Below, piece after piece: positions 7,871 to 16,206 of a stretch of 64,000 bases of DNA (position 1 is its first letter; every line of letters begins with the position of its first letter). A program made the position numbers and the translations under genes. The DNA is taken from contig NZ_FNQJ01000016.1 of assembly GCF_900107605.1 (NCBI RefSeq), positions 19,401-83,400 on the forward strand. The letters are read 5' to 3'. Under the pieces are notes generated by a model, which saw only the letters and a program-made list of their open reading frames with translations, had not been told where the DNA came from and searched no databases. Origin of the DNA: Acidovorax soli. Its GTDB lineage: Bacteria; Pseudomonadota; Gammaproteobacteria; Burkholderiales; Burkholderiaceae_C.

Positions 7871-8599
7871 TCAAGACGGAGCGGGTTTTGCTTTTGGGGG
7901 AGCGATGGCCCGCACAGTCTCGGCAAGCTCGTCAAATGTGTCGAAGACGTAATCGCAATCGGGATGCGGAGTCGGGTCCGGCGGGGGCTCGCAACCCCAC
8001 TCCTCGGGTCTGCGGACGAAGGCGGTCTTGAAGCCGCATGCGCGCGCCGCGTTGAGGTCGAAGTTGTGACAAGCGACCATGAGGATGTCGGAAGGATCCA
8101 TCGCGAGCCATTTGGCCGCTTGCCGGTAGGCCCTGGGGTCGGGCTTGTAGTAGCCGATGGCTTCGCAGGAGAGGACGGCGTCCCATGCGATGCCGTTGAG
8201 CCGCGACACATCCACCACCAGCGACAGCGGGAGCATGGTGAAGGAGATCGCGGGGATGATGCTGCGGATCTCGCGCAAGGGCGCGGCGAAATCGGGCCAG
8301 GTCGAAAGCCTGTGCCAGGTGTTCGCGATCCACGCCCGATCGGCTGGCGAAAACACGGACAGGCCGTTGGCGTTCAGGAGCTCTTCCAGCGCGTGGACGT
8401 GGACGTCGTCCATGTTGAATGCGGGTTGGACTTGGCCGACGATCCTCTTCATCGCGAGACGCCGATACTGGTTGGTCAACACGCCCCAGTCCCGCTCCTC
8501 ACCATGCGCGCGACCCACCACGGCCAGCGCGTCGCGGATGCCGGTGTGCCAATCCAGCACGGTTCCGCCGGTATCGAAGGTTGCTGCTTTGATGGCCAT
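7871..8599 (-). CDS. Haloacid dehalogenase type II (HAD superfamily)
   Basis: 242 residues. Motif I is ATFDTGGTVLDW with the nucleophilic Asp; a later segment GYYKPDPRAYRQAAK and MVACHNFDLNAARACGFKTA give the Lys and acidic motifs of the family. L-2-haloacid dehalogenases hydrolyse short haloacids, though many relatives are phosphatases. It follows the CcdA remnant by 21 bases and precedes the secreted barrel gene by 53, so it may belong to the cytochrome c transcript. Confidence 0.83.
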   Translation of the reverse strand: MAIKAATFDTGGTVLDWHTGIRDALAVVGRAHGEERDWGVLTNQYRRLAMKRIVGQVQPAFNMDDVHVHALEELLNANGLSVFSPADRAWIANTWHRLSTWPDFAAPLREIRSIIPAISFTMLPLSLVVDVSRLNGIAWDAVLSCEAIGYYKPDPRAYRQAAKWLAMDPSDILMVACHNFDLNAARACGFKTAFVRRPEEWGCEPPPDPTPHPDCDYVFDTFDELAETVRAIAPPKAKPAPS

Positions 8600-8620
8600 A
8601 AAGATCCCAGGAAATCAGGG

Positions 8621-8800
8621 TTAGAAACGAGTGGTCCATTGCGTGAGCCAGGCCGGTGCATGATCCACCAGCCAGGTTTCGATGGGCTTGTCCGCCCCGG
8701 ACAGGATCATCGCGGCCAAGGCAATCATGATGCCTCCCATGATCGTCTTGCCAGCCTTGCCGGCCTGCATGAGCGTTCCGCGCATCGCGCCATCGCGCCG
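8621..8800 (-). pseudogene. C-terminal remnant of a CcdA-type cytochrome biogenesis protein
   Basis: The minus-strand frame ending at 8621 reads MQAGKAGKTIMGGIMIALAA, then ILSGADKPIETWLVDHAPAW and ends LTTRF-like (LTQWTTRF). This is the typical last transmembrane segment and tail of CcdA/DsbD-like membrane proteins. The rest of the gene is missing: a thioredoxin N-terminus in another frame directly abuts it near 8800-8825. The exact junction cannot be fixed without a homologue. Confidence 0.6.
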
Positions 8801-8949
8801 CGCCCTACGTAGGCCAGCGCCACCGCGGGCAGCGCGGCACCGATGAGCTTGTCGAACTCGGCTTGGGTGTAGTGCTTGATCTCGCCGGCCGCGGCGATCA
8901 ATGCGACGGCGGAGAGGGCGAGGATGGCGGCGGCCTGGGCGAGCTTCAT
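8725..8949 (-). pseudogene. N-terminal remnant of a secreted thioredoxin-like protein
   Basis: Starts MKLAQAAAILALSAVALIAA (signal peptide), then GEIKHYTQAEFDKLIGAALP, the usual opening of periplasmic thioredoxin-like proteins before the WCxxC site. The active site never appears: homology ends near VALAYVG and the frame runs 25 junk residues into CcdA sequence. Start is 17 bases after the cytochrome c stop. An internal deletion joining trx and ccdA explains both remnants. Confidence 0.6.
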
Positions 8950-8966
8950 GGGAAGCTTCTTGGCGC

Positions 8967-9392
8967 TTACTTGGATGGTTTGAAGGTTTTTTGCAGCGAC
9001 GCGGTGTAGGCCGTCAAGGCCGCCAGCTCCTTGGAGTCCCAAGGCAGCGGCTTGGCGGCCATCGGCATGACCATGCAGCCCTGGACCATTTCGTCGAGAT
9101 GGACGGTCTTGCGGCCGAACTGGTCCCGGGCCATGGCGACCGTGTGGGGATAGGGCTTGGCAAAGCTCACCTGGAACGCGCCATGGTTGGCGTGGCAGCT
9201 CGCGCAACTCATGCCGTTGGTGGAGAGCTTGGTGTCGTTGAAGAGCTTTTCTCCCAGCGCCACGTCGCCCGCCTTGGGCTGGTAGCCGGGCGGGCGAGTG
9301 ATTTGAGCTCCCGGGTCGCCGGCCGCGAGGGCGGTCGAGGCGGCGAGGGCGCCCAGCAGCGAGCAGAGCAGGATGGAAGCGAGCTTTTTCAT
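8967..9392 (-). CDS. Periplasmic monohaem c-type cytochrome
   Basis: 141 residues with a signal peptide (MKKLASILLCSLLGALAAST, cut near ALA) and one haem site CASCH at about residue 62 inside MSCASCHANHGAF. Likely axial Met in CMVMPM, and the usual C-terminal helix ELAALTAYTASL. Electron carrier in the periplasm. AAGGAAC lies upstream of the start. Its promoter carries the island ECF signature, and the broken thioredoxin/CcdA genes follow it, so it once formed a redox operon with them. Confidence 0.88.
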   Translation of the reverse strand: MKKLASILLCSLLGALAASTALAAGDPGAQITRPPGYQPKAGDVALGEKLFNDTKLSTNGMSCASCHANHGAFQVSFAKPYPHTVAMARDQFGRKTVHLDEMVQGCMVMPMAAKPLPWDSKELAALTAYTASLQKTFKPSK

Positions 9393-9418
9393 GGTGGTTC
9401 CTTGGAGTGTGTTTGGCT

Positions 9419-9451
9419 CTAAGAGGGGCCAGGGCGGCAAAAGGGTTCGCG
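9419..9451 (-). promoter_or_regulatory. Predicted ECF promoter P2 (cytochrome c)
   Basis: Minus strand CGCGAACC (9451-9444), 17 nt, CCTCTTAG (9426-9419), about 27 nt before the cytochrome start. Both boxes are identical to those of P1. Confidence 0.72.
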
Positions 9452-9567
9452 GCCGGAGAAATATTTCTTTTGAACCGCCCCGTCGACTGGATCGGCGGCT
9501 CGAGGATCGCTCTGAGCGCGCTGCCGCTGCGGCTGTTTCCGTGGCCTGCCAACTATTTTTGAGTTCC

Positions 9568-9600
9568 CGCGAATCCGATCGCGGCCGGGACCCCTCTTAG
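9568..9600 (+). promoter_or_regulatory. Predicted ECF promoter P3 (Lys-Cys repeat peptide)
   Basis: CGCGAATC (9568-9575), 17 nt, CCTCTTAG (9593-9600), about 47 nt before the peptide start. One base of the upstream box differs from P1 and P2; spacing is the same. Confidence 0.7.
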
Positions 9601-9646
9601 CCTCCGAGGATCGTCCTCGCCACCGAAACCAACCCAAGGACTGGAT

Positions 9647-9877
9647 ATGAAGACAAGCTTGAAATTGACCCTGGCGGCGCTGACCGCCGCGACCCTGGCG
9701 CTGCCCGCCGCGGCCCAAGACAGGAAGGAAGGCGCCAAGTGCGCGCCCCAGGCCGGCCTGTCCAAGTGCGCTCCGAAGTGCGGCGCGAAAAAGTGCGCGC
9801 CCAAGAAGAACGCCGCGAAATGCGGCGCCAAGAAGTGCGCTCCGAAATGCGGCGCGAAGTGCGCGCCCAAGAGCTGA
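9647..9877 (+). CDS. Secreted Lys-Cys repeat peptide (possible metal-binding/bufferin-like precursor)
   Basis: 76 residues. A Sec signal (MKTSLKLTLAALTAATLALP, cut after AAAQ region) is followed by about 50 residues made almost only of Lys, Cys, Ala, Gly and Pro, with eight cysteines, each preceded by Lys or in Lys-Cys context (KCAPKCGAKKCAPK is one stretch). Such peptides bind or buffer metals, and several families are precursors modified by DUF692 (MNIO) enzymes. No DUF692 gene is in this window, so that is only a comparison. Expressed from P3, facing away from the cytochrome gene and just ahead of an unknown-function gene. Confidence 0.8.
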   Translation: MKTSLKLTLAALTAATLALPAAAQDRKEGAKCAPQAGLSKCAPKCGAKKCAPKKNAAKCGAKKCAPKCGAKCAPKS

Positions 9878-9882
9878 GCGAG

Positions 9883-10614
9883 ATGTCCGCGGGCCGGCGC
9901 TCCAACGGGCGCTTGTCAAATGATCCCGGCGCTGGCCCACGCCTGCTTGCGGTCTATGGAGCCTTGGCAGAGCGGGGGGAGCATCTGTTGGGCGGCTTGC
10001 TTGGAGGCGCGCTCCCGAAGCAATGGAGCCACTACCCTGAGGACGACGCGATCGACGCGGGCCGCGGCTACCAGTGGTTCTACCACTCGCACAGCCCCGA
10101 GGACCGCCCCGGCGCCATCGAGCATGGGCACATCCATCTCTTTGCCAGGCGTCCGCTGTGGGGGCGGAGGCTGCAATCGCGCTCCGAAAAGGCGTTTGCG
10201 CGGCTCTGCGGGCAGCCGGCCTCGGACGCGCACACGCGACACCTGCTAGCCATCGGCTTCGACGCCAAGGGCCTGCCCATATCGCTATTCACGGTCAACA
10301 GTTGGGTGACGGGGGATCTGATGCTGGGATCCGACCTCACGGTCGAGCTGCTGGCGTCGATGCAGCTTGAAACGGGCCACCCGGAGATAGACGCGGTGAT
10401 CGAATCGACTGTCCGCATGTGCCTGCCTGAGATCGCCCATCTGGTGTCGGCGCGGGATGAAGCTTTGGTGCTTCACGCAGGTCCGGACAAGCTCAACGCC
10501 CGGTCCTTGGAGTTGCTCTCGGAGCTGGCCGTCGACCTCGACGCGAAGCTGCGCATCGCTGTTTGCTCCAGGAAAACCATGGTGCATGCGGGTTTTCGAG
10601 GCATGCGCTCTTGA
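9883..10614 (+). CDS. Uncharacterised protein, DUF6969-like
   Basis: 243 residues, no signal peptide or membrane segment. Conserved-looking features: HYPEDDAIDAGRGYQWFYHS, EHGHIHLFARRPLWG (His-rich centre), HLLAIGFDAKGLPISLFTVN and WVTGDLM. I recall similar proteins under DUF6969, function unknown; the number is from memory. The start at 9883 is 5 bases after the peptide stop and fits an operon; the frame is open further upstream only through the peptide gene. Clustered histidines suggest metal binding. Its last codons fall in the right 48-bp repeat. Confidence 0.65.
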   Translation: MSAGRRSNGRLSNDPGAGPRLLAVYGALAERGEHLLGGLLGGALPKQWSHYPEDDAIDAGRGYQWFYHSHSPEDRPGAIEHGHIHLFARRPLWGRRLQSRSEKAFARLCGQPASDAHTRHLLAIGFDAKGLPISLFTVNSWVTGDLMLGSDLTVELLASMQLETGHPEIDAVIESTVRMCLPEIAHLVSARDEALVLHAGPDKLNARSLELLSELAVDLDAKLRIAVCSRKTMVHAGFRGMRS

Positions 10615-10632
10615 TGCGCCATCATGGGGGTG
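10585..10632 (+). repeat. Right copy of imperfect 48-bp direct repeat (possible island end)
   Basis: Pairs with 3274-3321 (37 of 48 identical). It overlaps the end of the DUF6969-like gene, and about 100 bases later the sequence becomes ordinary Comamonadaceae chromosome. Confidence 0.5.
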
Positions 10633-10731
10633 GTGGCGTAGTCCAGGCGCAATGTTTCAGACGACAACTGTTTTTCTGAGAAACGCCATGGCATGGGTTT
10701 ACAGGCAGCGTAGCTTCGAGACCAAAATGCC

Positions 10732-10765
10732 GAAAGCCGCCGTGTTGCGAGCATCGGCGGCTTTC
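10732..10765 (-). terminator. Hairpin terminator after suhB
   Basis: GAAAGCCGCCG (10732-10742) pairs with CGGCGGCTTTC (10755-10765), 11-bp stem, 12-nt loop, about 90 bases beyond the suhB stop. Confidence 0.65.
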
Positions 10766-10851
10766 TTGCCAGGGTCCTGTGCGAAGGAGCTATGGCTCCC
10801 CGCGATTGAGCACGGCTCGTCGCGAGCGTGGCTTCTCGGTGCGAAGGCGGG

Positions 10852-11790
10852 TCAGAACGGCGCGTCTTCGCCCTTGGCTGCGTCGGCCTGTGGGGTGGCA
10901 GATTCTGCCGTGTCCGCAGCGCCATCTGCTTCCTGGGTGTCGGTGGCAGCCGCCTGGCGCACGGCGGCCTTGTCACCCGCGCTCGCAAACTTGCTGTATT
11001 TGCCCAGGATGGGCACCAGCTGGCCGTAGATGCGCGGGTTGCCGGCCAGGCATTCGCGCTGCTCCAGAAAGTCGGCCTCACCTGTGAAATTGCCCACCAG
11101 GCCGCCGGCTTCCGTCACCAGCAGCGAGCCCGCCGCCACATCCCAGATCGACAGGCCGGTTTCAAAGAATCCATCGGTGAAACCCGCGGCAACGTAGGCC
11201 AGGTCCAGCGCGGCAGCGCCGGGACGGCGCAGGCCCGCGGTGCGCTGCATCACGTCGCTCATCATGGCCAGGTAGCTCTTGAAGTTGTCGCCCGGGCGGA
11301 AAGGAAAGCCGGTGGAGATCAGGCAGTCCTTGAGCTGGGTGCGCTTGCTCACGCGGATGCGGCGCTCGTTCAGGTAGGCGCCGCGGCCCTTGGTGGCCGT
11401 GAACAGGTCATTGCGCGAGGGGTCGTAAATCACGGCCTGCTCGATCTTGCCCTTCACGGCCAGCGCAATGCTGACGCAATAGACGGGAAAGCCATGGATG
11501 AAGTTGGTGGTGCCGTCCAGCGGGTCGATGATCCAGACGAACTCGGAATCCTTGGCGCCGTATTCGGTGCCCGATTCTTCGGCCAGGATGCCGTGGCCGG
11601 GGTAGGCCGTGAGCAGCGTCTCGATGATGATCTTTTCGGACGCGTGGTCCACTTCGGTCACGAAGTCGTTGATCTGCTTTTGCGAGATCCGCACCGATTC
11701 CACGTCCAGGGCCGCGCGGTTGATGATGGCGCCGGCGGCGCGTGCGGCCTTGATGGCCACGTTGAGCATGGGGTGCAGGGTGGACGACAT
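10852..11790 (-). CDS. suhB: Inositol-1-monophosphatase SuhB
   Basis: 312 residues. Metal-binding motifs of the family are intact: [29 protein letters not shown] and [18 protein letters not shown]. It dephosphorylates inositol monophosphate; in Enterobacteria SuhB also joins rRNA antitermination complexes. The start MSSTLHPML at 11790 is the family start; the open frame upstream is unrelated. The last 50 residues (rich in Ala, Thr, Asp) extend past the usual domain. Confidence 0.93.
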   Translation of the reverse strand: MSSTLHPMLNVAIKAARAAGAIINRAALDVESVRISQKQINDFVTEVDHASEKIIIETLLTAYPGHGILAEESGTEYGAKDSEFVWIIDPLDGTTNFIHGFPVYCVSIALAVKGKIEQAVIYDPSRNDLFTATKGRGAYLNERRIRVSKRTQLKDCLISTGFPFRPGDNFKSYLAMMSDVMQRTAGLRRPGAAALDLAYVAAGFTDGFFETGLSIWDVAAGSLLVTEAGGLVGNFTGEADFLEQRECLAGNPRIYGQLVPILGKYSKFASAGDKAAVRQAAATDTQEADGAADTAESATPQADAAKGEDAPF

Positions 11791-11954
11791 AAATTGTGGG
11801 TGAAGGACAGGGGCCTTGGGACAAGGCGTGGACCGGCGATGCGGCGGCAAGGGGAAGGATTCTACCCGCTGCACCCAAAAACCGCTGGGCGCGGGGCGGG
11901 TACCAGGCTGCGGGGGCTCATCCATCTCCGCCATCCCGCAGATTCAGCGGCGCT

Positions 11955-12920
11955 TCAGGGCAGCTGCAGCCACTGGCCTTCGCGTGCGGTGGTTTGCTGC
12001 ACCGGCCCCTGGCCCAGGCTGAACTCCACCATCAGGCTCTTGCGCTCACCGGGGGCGGGGTCTGCGCCGGCGAGCTGGTTGTCCACCGCCACTTCCAGCC
12101 GGCCGTCACGCACCAAGCTGCGCAGGCGCGCGGTGATGTCCACCTGGCGGTAACCGTTGCCGTAGAGGGCGCGCTCGATGTTGACGTAGCCGTGGTCTGC
12201 ATCGTAGCGCCCGCCGCGCTGCTCCCACAGTTGGGCGCGGGCCTGCGCGATCCGCGATCCGTCGATCCAGCTGCCTTCGCCGTATTCGAGAATCTCGGGC
12301 TGGCTGCCAAATCCACCCAGCACGATCTGCAGGGTTTTGCGCTGGCCCGGCGCCGGGTCGCCATTGAAGAGTTGGTTGTTCAGCTGGAAACGCTGCCCGC
12401 CCCGCAGCAGCTGGCGGATCTGTGGCGTCACATCGAAGCGCGATTGCGGCGTGCCATAGGTGGCCTGCCGGATGTCGAGAGGGTCCCGGTCAGCGTAGCC
12501 ATACCTGCCCTGGTCCTCGCCATTCCAGCCTTGCCGGTCATCGTTGTCGTAGCCCCGGCCCCAGCGGCCGCTGCGCCAGCCCGTGAACTGCGCGCCATCC
12601 ACCCAGCTGTATTCGCTGAAGTCGAAGTTGCGGGGCTGGCCGTCGGGTCCCCGGGCATGGATGCGCAGCATCTTGCGCAGGCCGGGGGCCGGGTCGGCGC
12701 CGAACAGGTCATTGGTGAGCCGAAAGCGCTGGTCGCGGCGGGCCAGTTGCCGCAGACGGTCGGTGACGTCGATGCTGTACTGGTCGGTGCCATAGACCGC
12801 CTGCAGGATCTGGTAGGGGCCTTCGTCGCGCTGCGCCCAGGCCGTGGACGACAGCAGCAGGGCAAACGCCAGCAGCAGCCAGCTGCCCAGGGTTCTGGCG
12901 ATGGAGGAGGGAGCGTGCAT
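11955..12920 (-). CDS. Secreted protein with three DUF3395-like repeats
   Basis: 321 residues. A signal peptide (ARTLGSWLLLAFALLLSSTA, cut after WAQ) precedes three repeats of about 95 residues. Each has YGT or YGN, then DVT or DIT, then a hydrophobic strand and DPAPGxRKxLxI (DPAPGLRKMLRI, DPAPGQRKTLQI, DPAPGERKSLMV). The layout resembles the DUF3395 domain found at the end of some DnaJ-like proteins. Function unknown; periplasmic or exported. Diverges from trmJ. Confidence 0.7.
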   Translation of the reverse strand: MHAPSSIARTLGSWLLLAFALLLSSTAWAQRDEGPYQILQAVYGTDQYSIDVTDRLRQLARRDQRFRLTNDLFGADPAPGLRKMLRIHARGPDGQPRNFDFSEYSWVDGAQFTGWRSGRWGRGYDNDDRQGWNGEDQGRYGYADRDPLDIRQATYGTPQSRFDVTPQIRQLLRGGQRFQLNNQLFNGDPAPGQRKTLQIVLGGFGSQPEILEYGEGSWIDGSRIAQARAQLWEQRGGRYDADHGYVNIERALYGNGYRQVDITARLRSLVRDGRLEVAVDNQLAGADPAPGERKSLMVEFSLGQGPVQQTTAREGQWLQLP

Positions 12921-13178
12921 GGAGGGATGGTTGAAAGTGGGAAAGCGGTGGAGTGAGGTGCGAGGTGCCAAAGCGACCTTCAACAGGCCCTTAACGTCCG
13001 GGTCGCCACACCAGTGCACAACGCCCATGCCACGCACAGAGTTTTACACCCACGCAGGGTGCGCGGCCCTGCAGGCGGCGCCCGGCCGCTGGGGCTGGCA
13101 CCTCCGCCCGGCCCGGCCCGGGCCAGCGGCGACAATGGCGCATGCCCCGGTGGCCCCTTGTTTCTTTCTGATTTCTCC

Positions 13179-13970
13179 ATGCGTACCCGATTCATCCTCA
13201 TTCAAACCAGCCACGCCGGCAATGTGGGCGCCGCCGCCCGCGCCATGAAAACCATGGGTTTTGACGACCTGGTGCTGGTGGCGCCGCGCTGGTCCAATGT
13301 GCTGCGGCGCGAGGAAACCATCCAGCGCGCCAGCGGCGCTCTCGATGTGCTGGAGAACGCACGCATCGTCGCCACGCTGGACGAAGCGCTCGATGGCGTC
13401 AGCCACCTGTGCGCCACCGCCATGACGCCACGCGACTTTGGCCCGCCCACGGCCAGTCCCCGCGCGCACTTTGAAATGCTCCTGAAAAGAGAGCATTCAG
13501 CGATGAGTAGACAAGCGCTGGAGGTCGAAAATGCTGTAAAGCCAGACGGTGCGGCGGCTGAGTCGGGCGTGGCCTTTCTGTTTGGCTCCGAACGCTTCGG
13601 CATGGCCAACGAGGATGTGTACCGCTGCCATGTGGCGCTGTCGATTCCCACCAACCCGGGTTTTGGCTCGCTCAACCTGGGCGCGGCCATCCAGGTGATC
13701 GCCTACGAATGGCGCCAGGCGCTGGGCGGGTTTGCGGTGCAGGAGGCCACGCCCGCCCGCGTGCAGGCCGATGCCGCCCAGGTGGCCGGGATGCTGGCCC
13801 ACTGGGAGCAGGCGCTCACCGGCATCGGTTTTCTCGACCCCGCCGCGCCCAAGAAGCTCATGCCGCGGCTGAACCAGCTTTTCAACCGCGCGCAACTGAG
13901 TCCGGAGGAAATCCACATCCTGCGTGGTGTCGCCAAAGCCATGCTCGAGACGGCCCAAGCGAAACGATAG
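13179..13970 (+). CDS. trmJ: tRNA 2'-O-methyltransferase TrmJ
   Basis: 263 residues of the SPOUT class. Signatures: [20 protein letters not shown] at the N-terminus, [20 protein letters not shown] and [20 protein letters not shown] forming the knot. Methylates the ribose at position 32 of several tRNAs. Residues about 99-121 ([19 protein letters not shown]) do not fit the family and coincide with an AGCGCT repeat inserted in frame at 13474-13541. Upstream of cysE with 35 bases between. Confidence 0.92.
   Translation: MRTRFILIQTSHAGNVGAAARAMKTMGFDDLVLVAPRWSNVLRREETIQRASGALDVLENARIVATLDEALDGVSHLCATAMTPRDFGPPTASPRAHFEMLLKREHSAMSRQALEVENAVKPDGAAAESGVAFLFGSERFGMANEDVYRCHVALSIPTNPGFGSLNLGAAIQVIAYEWRQALGGFAVQEATPARVQADAAQVAGMLAHWEQALTGIGFLDPAAPKKLMPRLNQLFNRAQLSPEEIHILRGVAKAMLETAQAKR
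13474..13541 (+). repeat. AGCGCT-type repeat within trmJ
   Basis: Contains CTCCTGAAAAGAGAGCATTC and ACAAGCGCTGGAGGTCGAAA, in frame with trmJ, giving about 20 residues absent from the usual TrmJ sequence. Confidence 0.5.
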
Positions 13971-14005
13971 ACTGCGTTTTCCATTTACCAATAACCATAA
14001 CAACC

Positions 14006-14785
14006 ATGCTGGCCCGTCTGCGCTCCGATATCCAGTGCATCCTCGATCGCGATCCTGCCGCGCGCAGCACGTGGGAGGTGGTCACCTGTTATCCGGGCCT
14101 GCACGCGATCTGGCTGCACCGCCCGGCCCACTGGTGCTGGCACCATGGCCTCAAATGGCTGGGGCGCTTCATCTCGCACTTTGCACGCTGGTTCACCGGC
14201 ATCGAGATCCACCCCGGCGCCAAGATCGGCGAGCGTGTTTTCTTCGACCACGCCATGGGCGTGGTGGTGGGCGAGACGGCAGAAATCGGCGACGGCTGCA
14301 CCATCTACCAGGGCGTCACGCTGGGCGGCACCTCGCTGTACAAGGGCGCCAAGCGCCATCCCACGCTGGGCCGCGACGTGGTGGTGAGTGCCGGCGCCAA
14401 GGTGCTGGGCGGTTTCGAAGTGGGCGATGGCGCCAAGATCGGCAGCAACGCCGTGGTCATCAAGCCGGTGCCCGCGGGCGCCACGGCGGTGGGCATTCCG
14501 GCACGCATCATCCCGTCCAAAGCGGGCGAAAGTGCCGACGTGACCGAGCCGCAGCAGCCGCGCAAGTTCACGACCTACGGCATCACGCAAGAGGACGACC
14601 CGCTCTCCCAGGCCATGCGCGGCCTGATCGACAACGCCTCCTCGCAAGAGCACCAGATCGCGCTGCTCTGGCAGGCCATCGAAAAGCTGTCGGAGTGCGT
14701 CAAGACGGGCGATTGCGTGCCCGACGATGCGGCGCTCAAGGAGCAGTTCGAGGCCGGCAAGCTGAGCGACCTCGTGGGCAAGTAG
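14006..14785 (+). CDS. cysE: Serine O-acetyltransferase CysE
   Basis: 259 residues of the short CysE type. Left-handed helix hexapeptide repeats are visible, with [40 protein letters not shown] and [20 protein letters not shown]. Makes O-acetylserine for cysteine synthesis. The catalytic His lies in FDHAMG. The C-terminal 80 residues are polar and less conserved. Ends at a strong hairpin. Confidence 0.94.
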   Translation: MLARLRSDIQCILDRDPAARSTWEVVTCYPGLHAIWLHRPAHWCWHHGLKWLGRFISHFARWFTGIEIHPGAKIGERVFFDHAMGVVVGETAEIGDGCTIYQGVTLGGTSLYKGAKRHPTLGRDVVVSAGAKVLGGFEVGDGAKIGSNAVVIKPVPAGATAVGIPARIIPSKAGESADVTEPQQPRKFTTYGITQEDDPLSQAMRGLIDNASSQEHQIALLWQAIEKLSECVKTGDCVPDDAALKEQFEAGKLSDLVGK

Positions 14786-14803
14786 CCGCAGCCGGCTATG
14801 CGC

Positions 14804-14838
14804 AAAAAAGAAGCACGCCATTGGCGTGCTTCTTTTTT
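14804..14838. terminator. Strong bidirectional terminator between cysE and the alcohol dehydrogenase gene
   Basis: Seventeen-base arms (AAAAAAGAAGCACGCCA and its complement) around one base give A- and T-tracts on both sides, serving the two convergent genes. Confidence 0.9.
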
Positions 14839-14840
14839 AC

Positions 14841-14887
14841 ACCTGCCAGCGCTGGATGGATAGGCGCTGGAGGCCTATTGGCTCAAA
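14841..14887 (+). repeat. AGCGCT-type dispersed repeat
   Basis: TGCCAGCGCTGGATGGATAG then GCGCTGGAGGCCTATTGG, between cysE and the alcohol dehydrogenase gene, next to the terminator. Confidence 0.5.
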
Positions 14888-14905
14888 ACCCAGGGCACAG
14901 GCCGT

Positions 14906-16006
14906 TCAGAACGGCTTGATCGCGATCTTGAGCACGCCATCGCGCTGGTGGGCAAACAGGTCGTAGGCCTCGACGATGTCGTCGAGCTTGCGCTGGTGCG
15001 TCACCAGCACGCCCAGGTCCAGGCGGTTGGCGGCAATCACGTTCATCAGGCGGCGCATGCGCTCCTTGCCGCCGGGGCACAGCGCGGTGCGGATGGTGTG
15101 GTCGCCCAGGCCCGCCGCAAACTGCGCCAGCGGGATCGACAGATCTTCCGAGTACACGCCCAGGCTCGACAGCGTGCCACCGGGCTTGAGCACCTTCATG
15201 GCCTGGCCAAAGGTGGCCTGCGTGCCCAGCGCCTCGATGGAGCTGTCGGCGCCCTTGCCACCGGTGAGCTTCATCACCTCATCGACCACGTCCACATTGC
15301 GGAAATTCAGCGTCACGTCGGCGCCCATTTTCTTGGCGATGCCCAGGCGGTGGTCGTTGCCATCCACGGCGATGATGGTGGTGGCCCCCAGCAGGCGTGC
15401 GCCCGCCGTGGCGCACAGGCCAATGGGCCCCTGCGCAAACACCACCACGGTGTCGCCAATGCGGATGTTGGCGTTTTCGGCGCCCTTGAAGCCGGTGGAC
15501 ATGATGTCCGGGCACATCAGCACCTGCTCATCGGTCAGGCCATCGGGGATGGGGGCCAGGTTGGCCTGGGCATCGGGCACCAGCACGTACTCGGCCTGGG
15601 TGCCGTCGATCAGGTTGCCAAAACGCCAGCCGGCCGTGGCCTTGTAGCCATGGCAGCCGCACAGGCCTTGCGGCACCAGGTAGCTGCCGTCCTGGCTGGG
15701 GTAGCCGTCTTGCGCCGCGTAGCTGTTGAAGTTGGGGCAGATGGCGCCGGCAATCACGCGCTGGCCCTCGGTGTAGCCCTGCACCGCGCTGCCCAGCTTC
15801 TCGATCACGCCCACGGGCTCGTGCCCCACGGTCAGGCCCTTGGCCACCGGGTATTCGCCCTTGAGGATGTGCACGTCGGTGCCGCAGATCGTGGTGGTGG
15901 TGATGCGCACCAGGGCATCGTTGGGGCCCACGTCGGGGATGGGCTTGTCGGTCAGCTCGATGCGGCCGGGTTCGACGAACACGGCGGCTTTCATCATGGA
16001 AGGCAT
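14906..16006 (-). CDS. Zinc-dependent alcohol dehydrogenase
   Basis: 366 residues. Catalytic-zinc residues sit in TTTICGTDVHILKGEYPV and GLTVGHEPVGVIEKLG; the nucleotide fold shows as VVVFAQGPIGLCATAGARLL. It resembles NAD(P)-linked secondary or short-chain alcohol dehydrogenases. The usual four-cysteine structural-zinc loop is not evident (the region has CPNF and CGCHG). AAGGAAA precedes the start at 16006. Monocistronic by context. Confidence 0.88.
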   Translation of the reverse strand: MPSMMKAAVFVEPGRIELTDKPIPDVGPNDALVRITTTTICGTDVHILKGEYPVAKGLTVGHEPVGVIEKLGSAVQGYTEGQRVIAGAICPNFNSYAAQDGYPSQDGSYLVPQGLCGCHGYKATAGWRFGNLIDGTQAEYVLVPDAQANLAPIPDGLTDEQVLMCPDIMSTGFKGAENANIRIGDTVVVFAQGPIGLCATAGARLLGATTIIAVDGNDHRLGIAKKMGADVTLNFRNVDVVDEVMKLTGGKGADSSIEALGTQATFGQAMKVLKPGGTLSSLGVYSEDLSIPLAQFAAGLGDHTIRTALCPGGKERMRRLMNVIAANRLDLGVLVTHQRKLDDIVEAYDLFAHQRDGVLKIAIKPF

Positions 16007-16206
16007 GGCGGTTTCCTTGGAGGCTGGGGTTGAACAACCTGCCGAGGCTATATCGCAATGGTGCCAGTGGGGTGACGGAGGTGGGCGGGCTTGTCCCAGA
16101 TCAAGAAGCGGCGGCGGCTGGCGCCGTGTTGCTGCGCCCAAATGCAGCAAAACTGATAGCTGTCTGCGCTGATGAATGAGGGGCCAGGGGCTGATCTGGC
16201 TTGCGG

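Noticed and set aside
9647..9877. Full bufferin operon
   Set aside because: The peptide fits, but no DUF692, DUF2063 or DoxX gene is present in this window.
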